Positions 6,213 to 11,274 of a stretch of 11,274 nucleotides of DNA are shown here, one piece after another. This DNA comes from Bacteroidales bacterium (GTDB lineage: Bacteria > Bacteroidota > Bacteroidia > Bacteroidales > Muribaculaceae): NCBI GenBank assembly GCA_004552395.1, contig SFOK01000054.1, forward strand, positions 1 through 11,274, read 5' to 3'. The number at the start of each line of letters is the position of its first letter. The first letter of the stretch is position 1. Below the pieces are notes generated by a model. That model saw only the letters and a list, made by a program, of their open reading frames with translations. It was not told the origin of the DNA and made no database searches. The position numbers and the translations under genes were made by a program.

Positions 6213-8042
6213 ATGAAAATCGAAAATTTCTACATATATTTCTGTATTTTACTCGCGACTCTGCTCGGCTCCCTGAACCTTAGGGCGGCTGTGGCGGAGC
6301 CTGAATTTACGGTCGTAATCGATGCCGGCCATGGCGGCAAGGACACCGGTGCGGTCGACAATGACATACGCGAAAAAGACGTGAACTTAGGCACCGCGCT
6401 CAAGTTAGCTGACTATATCCGCAAGAACCACAAGGAGATAAAGGTTGTGATGACGCGAAGCACTGACGAGTTCATCTCTCTGCAGGGACGCGCCGACATA
6501 GCCAACCGCAACAAGGCTGACCTCTTCATCTCGATCCACACCAACTCTGTGGACCTGAAGAATCCGAACCGCAAGACCATAGCCGGAGCATCCACATACA
6601 CACTCGGACTCCACCGTGATCAGGACAACCTGAATGTGGCGCGCCGCGAGAATTCCGTGATGACGCTCGAGTCTGACTACGATTCCAAGTACAAAGGGTT
6701 CGACCCCGCTTCCGACGAATCGTACATCATTTTCGAGATGGCTCAGAAAGCGAATATGGCGCAGAGCGTGAAGTTCGCCGAGGCTGTGCAGAAACAGATG
6801 GCCTCCGAAGCGGGGCGCAAAGACCGCGGTGTGAAGCAGGCCGGTTTTTGGGTGCTGTGGGCCACTTCGATGCCTTCCGTACTTGTGGAGCTCGACTTCA
6901 TCACCAACCCCGATGTGGCAAGTTTCATAGGCTCCGAAAACGGCCAGGAGAAGATGGCCCGGGCTATAGGCAAAGCTGTTGACAACTACTTCGCGAGTCT
7001 GAGTTCGCAGCGTCCCAAGACGACAAACACAACCGGCCAACGAGCTTTGGCAGCTTCCAAACCAGCCACGACAAAAGCCAGCTCACCGAAGAAACAGGAG
7101 GTACGGACTTCAAAGAAAAATTCCAAATCCTCCGAGAAAAAGGACTCCGGCAAATCTTCAAAAAACAAAAAGAGTAAGGATAAAAGCGAACGTTCCAAAA
7201 ACGACAACAATTCTTCATCAAGAAGTACCGGCCGTCAGCAACAGAAAGCCGAAGCTTCTGGCGACTACGATGCCAACCTTGCATCTGTAACCACACTCGA
7301 GACTCCTTCCCGACGCGAAGCGACATTCAACACCACCCAGAAGCGGACGGACACCGCATCAGCTCCGCGACGCCGACGCGGAAGCAAAGCCCGCGAGAAA
7401 TCCGAAAACCGCGAATATGAAGTGGCGGTGATCAGCGAAGAACGCAGCTACGTGATCGCTGATGAACCTGTTCTCGTTCAACAACCGGAGGCCCAGTCCG
7501 ACGACGACAAGAACACAAAATCCAAAGACAAAAAGAGCAAAAAGAAAAAAGATAAAAAGCGTAAGGATTCGAAAAATAAAGATCCCCGCCACTCCATGAC
7601 CGGCACTGCCGTTTCATCGGCCCGTTCCGGCAAGAATGACGCGCAGACTCCGGCAAAAACCTCCTATGCCTCTTCAGTTAAAACTGAAACAAAGAAGGTA
7701 AAAGTCGAAGGCACAGCCACTGCAGCAGCTCAGGCAAAACACGTAACGGCCAAGCAAGCGTCTCCACGCAAAAAAGAGACCAAGAAACGCGGCACCTCCG
7801 CGAGTCCGGTTCGCCTCGACAAACGCGTGACCGTCTATAAGATACAGATCCTCTCATCCGAGAGTCACCTCAAACAGAGCAGTCCCCGCTTCTGCGGCTT
7901 AAAGCCGATAGACTGCACCAAGAAGGGAGACCTCTACAAATATACTTACGGCGAAACAACCAGCGAGACAGAGATCCGCGGCATGCTCGAGGAGGTTAAG
8001 AAACTGATTCCCGACGCTTTCATAGTGACGAGTCAGAAATAG
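6213..8042 (+). CDS. N-acetylmuramoyl-L-alanine amidase with C-terminal SPOR-like domain
   Basis: This 609-residue exported enzyme should cleave the amide bond between N-acetylmuramic acid and L-alanine in peptidoglycan. Residues 1-28 form a signal peptide (hydrophobic 8-21, likely cleavage after AVA). The Amidase_3 domain spans about 32-262 and has the zinc/catalytic set complete: H40 in DAGHGG, E54 in REKDVNL, H109 in SIHTNS and E226 in VELDFITN. Residues 265-536 are a long linker very rich in Lys, Ser, Thr and Ala, with blocks such as KSKDKKSKKKKDKKRKD, probably disordered and strongly basic. Residues 537-609 (YKIQIL, F.GL, LYKYTYGE, PDAFIV) look like a SPOR-type domain, which in other proteins binds denuded glycan at division sites. 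A promoter lies just upstream. The MCE gene follows 158 nt downstream with no clear promoter or terminator between, so co-transcription is possible. Septal cell separation is the likely role, by inference. Confidence 0.9.
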   Translation: MKIENFYIYFCILLATLLGSLNLRAAVAEPEFTVVIDAGHGGKDTGAVDNDIREKDVNLGTALKLADYIRKNHKEIKVVMTRSTDEFISLQGRADIANRNKADLFISIHTNSVDLKNPNRKTIAGASTYTLGLHRDQDNLNVARRENSVMTLESDYDSKYKGFDPASDESYIIFEMAQKANMAQSVKFAEAVQKQMASEAGRKDRGVKQAGFWVLWATSMPSVLVELDFITNPDVASFIGSENGQEKMARAIGKAVDNYFASLSSQRPKTTNTTGQRALAASKPATTKASSPKKQEVRTSKKNSKSSEKKDSGKSSKNKKSKDKSERSKNDNNSSSRSTGRQQQKAEASGDYDANLASVTTLETPSRREATFNTTQKRTDTASAPRRRRGSKAREKSENREYEVAVISEERSYVIADEPVLVQQPEAQSDDDKNTKSKDKKSKKKKDKKRKDSKNKDPRHSMTGTAVSSARSGKNDAQTPAKTSYASSVKTETKKVKVEGTATAAAQAKHVTAKQASPRKKETKKRGTSASPVRLDKRVTVYKIQILSSESHLKQSSPRFCGLKPIDCTKKGDLYKYTYGETTSETEIRGMLEEVKKLIPDAFIVTSQK

Positions 8043-8200
8043 CCTCAGCCCTCTGCCGCTACCTGAGGGTTTCCCCGGCAAAAGGATCAGCTAACAGCCC
8101 TTAATCCTGTGTCGCCCTATAGTGCTGATTAATGGCAATCCCGCGGTCCATTACCTCTCCCACCGCAAACTAAATAAGAAAAAAATAACGACAGACCATA

Positions 8201-9124
8201 ATGAAAAAGTTATTCTCACGAGAGTTCATCATCGGCATTTGCGTGCTTGTGGCTCTTGTTATCCTCTACTTCGGCATCAACTATCTGAAAGGGATAAACC
8301 TATTCAAACCAGGCAATTATTACACCGTGGAGTACGATAATATCCGCGGCCTGGAGACAGCCGCAGCGGTCACAATCGACGGCTACAAGGTTGGCGAAGT
8401 GCGCAAAATCGATTTCAACTACGAGCACCATTCGGCCATCAAGGTATCAGTGGCCCTCGACAAGAAACTGCGTGTGCCCGTGGACTCCAAGGCGATCATC
8501 ACCACATCACTGCTCGGCACACCCTCGATCGTGATCATACCCGGCAAGAGCGAGCGTATGATAGAGCCGGGCGGAATGATCCCGAGCGGCACCGAGAAAG
8601 GTATGCTCGACGCTGTGGGGCAAGACGTCATGCCTATGGTCACCACACTTATCCCACACATCGATTCGCTTGTGGTGAGTCTCAATACCACCGCGCAAAA
8701 CATAGCCTATCTTTCAGGCAAACAGGGCCTTGAGAACTCAGTGGACAATCTCGAAAAGATAACGGGCGACTTCTCGGCCCTCGCTTCGGCTCTCAACAAG
8801 TCACTCAGTAGCCAGGTGCCTCAGGTCATGGGCACAGCCGGTGAAGTTGCCACCAACATCAACAGCATAACCAAAGACCTGATGGTGGTCACCAACCAGC
8901 TCAAACAGCTCCCCCTCAACGGCACAATGCAGAACGTCAACGAACTGACCGGGAACCTCAATAAGCTCTCGCGCGACCTCAACTCAGGCGAAGGCACACT
9001 CGGAAAACTCCTCAAGGACCCGTCGCTCTACTATCACCTCAACCGCGTCACGGCCGATATCGACTCGCTTATCAACGACATAAAGACTAACCCGAAGCGC
9101 TATATCAACGTGAAAGTGTTCTGA
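8201..9124 (+). CDS. MCE/MlaD family lipid-transport protein
   Basis: This 307-residue protein has a short cytoplasmic N-terminus, one membrane anchor (about 9-28) and a periplasmic MCE domain at about 39-116. The family-typical features are VEYDNIRGLETAAAVTIDGY (43-62) leading into KVGEVRKI (63-70), and the strand IITTSLLGTPSIVI (99-112). The remainder (about 135-290) is helical, with spaced hydrophobics as in the coiled tubes of MlaD-like proteins. It includes GTLGKLLKDPSLYYHLN (265-281), a motif common at the end of these proteins, and finishes with YINVKVF. MlaD-type proteins form rings that help move phospholipid between inner and outer membrane with an MlaE permease and MlaF ATPase; neither partner gene is in this window. 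The gene follows the amidase on the same strand. The ATG at 8201 is preferred because the anchor starts a few residues later, and no Shine-Dalgarno is present. Confidence 0.88.
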   Translation: MKKLFSREFIIGICVLVALVILYFGINYLKGINLFKPGNYYTVEYDNIRGLETAAAVTIDGYKVGEVRKIDFNYEHHSAIKVSVALDKKLRVPVDSKAIITTSLLGTPSIVIIPGKSERMIEPGGMIPSGTEKGMLDAVGQDVMPMVTTLIPHIDSLVVSLNTTAQNIAYLSGKQGLENSVDNLEKITGDFSALASALNKSLSSQVPQVMGTAGEVATNINSITKDLMVVTNQLKQLPLNGTMQNVNELTGNLNKLSRDLNSGEGTLGKLLKDPSLYYHLNRVTADIDSLINDIKTNPKRYINVKVF

Positions 9125-9432
9125 CGCCAGGCAGCGAAATCATCAAGGCTGAAACAGCCCCCGAAGCGCCGTAAACCATCCGAAGGGAGAGCGTCGGTTA
9201 TTTGGATTCGTTCTAAATAAACAGAACTCTCCCCGGGATTATAAAACGCACTTCCATAACAGATTAACAGCTCGTGTGCCGTAGCGACTCCATGACAGTT
9301 CAGACAGTTACTCTCCTATCAATCTGACGTTTAGCTACGTTCAGGAGCTTCCCGGAAGGTCAGAAAAGGTAAAAAGCTATCAATCAGTCCTCAAACGGCA
9401 AATCTTTAAATCCAAATTCTTATCCTCTTTTT

Positions 9433-9458
9433 TTTGACAATAATTTTTGCCAACTTTG
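9433..9458 (+). promoter_or_regulatory. Candidate dnaA promoter
   Basis: TTTGACA (9433-9439) resembles the -33 element and CAACTTTG (9451-9458) matches the -7 consensus at all but the first base. The spacer is only 14 nt, shorter than the usual 19-21, so one of the two elements may be wrong. If correct, transcription starts near 9465 and the dnaA leader is about 200 nt. Confidence 0.35.
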
Positions 9459-9462
9459 TAAA

Positions 9463-9596
9463 CCTTTCCTACACAAAGGCACAGGCCCAAGTCCTGTGAA
9501 AAAAGGAGTTCTCCCCCTAAGGTCTATAGTTAGCACCGCCGGGACAGCGACTCGCTTCCCCGACTATCCACTCTGCGGCGACTGACGGAACCGCAG
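9463..9596 (+). promoter_or_regulatory. Hairpin-rich 5' leader of dnaA
   Basis: Four successive stems can be drawn by eye: CCTTT/AAAGG (9463-9467 with 9475-9479), CACAGG/CCTGTG (9480-9485 with 9493-9498), GGGA-c-AGC/GCT-TCCC (9541-9548 with 9554-9560) and CTGCGG/CCGCAG (9573-9578 with 9591-9596). None is followed by a T-run, so these are not simple terminators. The spacing in a probable ~200-nt untranslated leader suggests an RNA element controlling dnaA expression, which is inference. It matches no riboswitch class I can identify. Confidence 0.4.
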
Positions 9597-9662
9597 TAGC
9601 AACGCTTGCCCTTTGACTAACCTTGCACAGTGCTCACACACGGCGCCAAAAGAAACGAACCA

Positions 9663-11063
9663 GTGACTCAAAAGGACCACATATCACTCTGGAACGACTG
9701 TCGAACCATATTGCGCGACAACCTCACCGACGAACTATACAAGATATGGTTCGCCCCGGTGGAATCGCGCAGTTTCTCCGACGGCCGACTATGCCTTGCG
9801 GTCCCTTCGGATCTCTTTGTGGACCAGTTTGAGGACAAGTTCTACACACTGCTCGAGTCGACGATCAACAGAGTCTACGGCCCCGGCGTCACAATCGACT
9901 ATACCTACAACGTCACCTCCGACCCCTCCTCGGCCGTGACCATAGCCAGCTCCCGCCCGAGCGCATCGCTCAAGAACCCCGTCAACACGCAGGACCAGAT
10001 AGCGCCGAATCCGTTTCATGAGGGAGTGAACCGCCGCAAGATCGAGCCCCAGCTCAATCCCACCTACAACTTCGAGAACTATTGTGTGGGCGAGAGCAAC
10101 AAGCTCCCCTTCACCATAGCCGAATACATAGGCAACCATCCCGATAAGACAGATTTCAACCCCTTCTTCCTCTACGGAGCCACCGGTGTGGGTAAGACAC
10201 ATCTCATCCAGAGCATAGGCATACGGGTGAAGGAACGCTACCCGCAGGCCCGCGTGCTCTACATCACCTCGCGCATCTTCGAGAACCAGTACGGCAAGGC
10301 GATACGCGAGAAGAAAGTGGGCGACTTCATCAACTTCTACGAGCAGATCCACGTGCTGCTCATCGACGACATACAGGAACTCTCCGGCAAGCCCGGCATA
10401 CAGAACGCCTTCTTCCCCATTTTCAACTATCTGCATCAGCGCGGACGATTACTCATCATGACCAGCGACCGGCCGCCCGTGGCTCTCGACGGTATGATGG
10501 ACCGCCTGCTGAACCGTTTCAAGTGGGGTGTGATCGAGGAGCTTCCCGCGCCCGACCTGGCTCTGCGCAAGAAGATACTGCACCATAAAGCCGCGCGCAA
10601 CGGCCTCTCGCTCTCCGAGGAAGTGATCGACCTGATAGCAGCCAGTGTCACCACATCGATACGCGAGCTTGAAGGGATAGTGCTCTCCCTGCTCACACGC
10701 GCCACGATCCTCAATCAGGAGATCACGCCCGAGCTGGCCAAAGCAGTGATAGCATCGTCGGTGAAGGTCAACACCAAGCGCATCAACTTCGACATGATAG
10801 TGGAGAACACCGCCGCCTACTATAACCTCGACCCCGACGTGATTTTCAAGAAGAACCGCGTCAAAGATGTGGCCGAGGCGCGTCAGGTCGTGATGTATCT
10901 GGCCGACAAGCTTACAGACCTATCAGCATCGTCGATAGGCCGCAAGCTCGCGCGCTCGCACACCACGGTAAGTTACGGTGTCGACGCCATCCGCGACCGC
11001 CTCGATGTGGAACCGGCCCTGGTCGACACTATCTCGCAGATCGAAGAATCGATCCGCCGATAA
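9663..11063 (+). CDS. dnaA: Chromosomal replication initiator DnaA
   Basis: DnaA binds origin DNA boxes, oligomerises with ATP and opens the duplex to start replication. Starting at GTG 9663 the protein has 466 residues, close to E. coli DnaA, and begins TQKDHISLWNDC as Bacteroidetes DnaA does. An upstream GTG at 9630 would add 11 unconserved residues and is less likely. Domain I is about 1-85 and a variable linker follows to about 130. The AAA+ module begins around TYNFENYCVG (134-143), with Walker A GATGVGKT (172-179), Walker B LLIDD (232-236), sensor 1 LIMTSDRPP (264-272) and box VII DRLLNRF (280-286), where R285 is the expected arginine finger. Domain IV has the DNA-binding signature ARSHTTV (430-436), with Ser where many DnaA proteins have Asp (DHTTV). 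The long structured leader suggests post-transcriptional control. Confidence 0.97.
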   Translation: MTQKDHISLWNDCRTILRDNLTDELYKIWFAPVESRSFSDGRLCLAVPSDLFVDQFEDKFYTLLESTINRVYGPGVTIDYTYNVTSDPSSAVTIASSRPSASLKNPVNTQDQIAPNPFHEGVNRRKIEPQLNPTYNFENYCVGESNKLPFTIAEYIGNHPDKTDFNPFFLYGATGVGKTHLIQSIGIRVKERYPQARVLYITSRIFENQYGKAIREKKVGDFINFYEQIHVLLIDDIQELSGKPGIQNAFFPIFNYLHQRGRLLIMTSDRPPVALDGMMDRLLNRFKWGVIEELPAPDLALRKKILHHKAARNGLSLSEEVIDLIAASVTTSIRELEGIVLSLLTRATILNQEITPELAKAVIASSVKVNTKRINFDMIVENTAAYYNLDPDVIFKKNRVKDVAEARQVVMYLADKLTDLSASSIGRKLARSHTTVSYGVDAIRDRLDVEPALVDTISQIEESIRR

Positions 11064-11105
11064 CGCATTCCCCCACAAAATTTCCTGAAAATTTCCGACT
11101 TATCC

Positions 11106-11145
11106 GGATCAGCTGCAAAGCTGATTCAGCTATGATAGCTCTTTT
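11106..11145 (+). terminator. Candidate terminator downstream of dnaA
   Basis: Forty-two nt after the dnaA stop, GGATCAGC (11106-11113) pairs with GCTGATTC (11120-11127; one G-T pair). It is followed at once by a second stem AGCTA (11128-11132)/TAGCT (11136-11140) and then CTTTT. The T-run is short, so termination efficiency is uncertain. Confidence 0.4.
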
Positions 11146-11220
11146 AGCCCGATGACCGCTGCTCGTTGCCTGCGCGGCCGCCCCTGCGACCAAACCCGCA
11201 GCCTGCAAACGCTCCCGCCT

Positions 11221-11255
11221 AAAAAAAGAAAAGCCACCGTATCTTACGATGACTT
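11221..11255 (-). terminator. Intrinsic terminator on the minus strand
   Basis: Read on the minus strand, AAGTCATCGTA (11255-11245), loop AGA and TACGGTGGCTT (11241-11231) form an 11-bp stem including two G-T pairs. TTCTTTTTTT (11230-11221) follows. This is the best-formed terminator in the window. It sits about 6 nt after the putative tRNA 3' end. Confidence 0.75.
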
Positions 11256-11260
11256 CCTTG

Positions 11261-11274
11261 TAGCGGGACCGAGA
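11261..11274 (-). tRNA. Possible 3' end of a tRNA, cut by the window edge
   Basis: The minus strand enters the window as TCTCGGTCCCGCTA and then CAAGG. This fits the last part of a tRNA: CTCGG as the 3' strand of the T-stem, TCCCGCT as the 3' strand of the acceptor stem and A as discriminator, without encoded CCA, as is common in Bacteroidetes. An intrinsic terminator follows directly. Only 14 nt are visible, so the amino acid cannot be given and the identification is tentative. Confidence 0.35.

Larger units (their letters stand above)
9125..9662. other. Intergenic region between the MCE gene and dnaA
   Basis: No gene is supported in these 538 nt. The left part contains a 7-bp inverted repeat GGGAGAG (9185-9191)/CTCTCCC (9227-9233) with a 35-nt loop and no T-tract, so it is a poor terminator candidate. 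The middle (9240-9420) shows nothing I can name. A T-rich run (9428-9435) leads into the candidate dnaA promoter and a hairpin-rich leader, both listed separately. I find no cluster of TTWTNCACA DnaA boxes, so there is no support for an origin here. Confidence 0.5.
11064..11274. other. Region downstream of dnaA
   Basis: After the dnaA stop there is no further plus-strand ORF. The stretch holds the tandem hairpins at 11106-11145, an unremarkable GC-rich segment (11150-11220), and a minus-strand terminator next to a probable tRNA end at the window edge. The genes of the two strands therefore converge here. Confidence 0.5.

Noticed and set aside
8043..8069. Terminator between the amidase and MCE genes
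   Set aside because: CCTCAG/CTGAGG with a 14-nt loop is present, but only three T follow before a C-run, so it is weak.
9125..9662. Replication origin next to dnaA
   Set aside because: I found no cluster of DnaA boxes (TTWTNCACA) and no AT-rich unwinding repeats. Isolated near matches such as ttatccata at 231 and ttatccgga at 11100 are not meaningful.
9789..10436. 215-codon minus-strand ORF
   Set aside because: It is a valine/glycine-rich shadow of dnaA.

Overview
The window looks like chromosomal DNA from a Bacteroidales bacterium, possibly Muribaculaceae-like. That rests on a DnaA of the Bacteroidetes type, an amidase with a C-terminal SPOR-like module next to an MlaD/MCE gene, a PG_1098-type methyltransferase, promoters that fit the Bacteroidetes TTTG-N20-TAnnTTTG pattern (2994-3025 on the minus strand, 6149-6179 on the plus strand), and start codons with no Shine-Dalgarno sequence. 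The family-level placement is inference.

Left part (1-3881). Positions 1-411 hold no convincing gene. A short ORF with a signal peptide (412-603) is probably the remnant of a larger secreted protein and is followed by an intrinsic terminator (681-741). Next is a plus-strand nitroreductase-family gene (852-1646). It converges on two minus-strand genes: a PG_1098-type SAM-dependent methyltransferase (1722-2969) with its own promoter, and an ADP-ribosylglycohydrolase-family gene (3120-3881).

Middle part (3882-6212). A 696-nt non-coding stretch carries short direct repeats and, against the next start codon, an array of about five degenerate ~24-bp TTCGAG/AATATTC units. Behind it lies a decayed McrBC-type restriction locus. 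The N-terminal domain of a McrB-like protein (4578-4922) runs into a McrC-like nuclease lacking its N-terminus (4913-5942) in another frame. The McrC part has a second break near 5200 and two internal tandem peptide repeats. A spacer with a 29-bp direct repeat and a polypurine tract follows.

Right part (6213-11274). A cell-wall N-acetylmuramoyl-L-alanine amidase (6213-8042) with its own promoter precedes an MCE/MlaD lipid-transport protein (8201-9124). Both are envelope genes on one strand and may be co-transcribed. A 538-nt spacer then leads to dnaA (9663-11063, GTG start), whose upstream region contains at least four hairpins. The right edge holds an intrinsic terminator on the minus strand and what looks like the 3' end of a minus-strand tRNA cut by the window.

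Most of the window is ordinary housekeeping sequence. The parts that deserve a second look are the collapsed McrBC locus with its repeat array, the structured dnaA leader, and the secreted-protein remnant. I see no complete new system.
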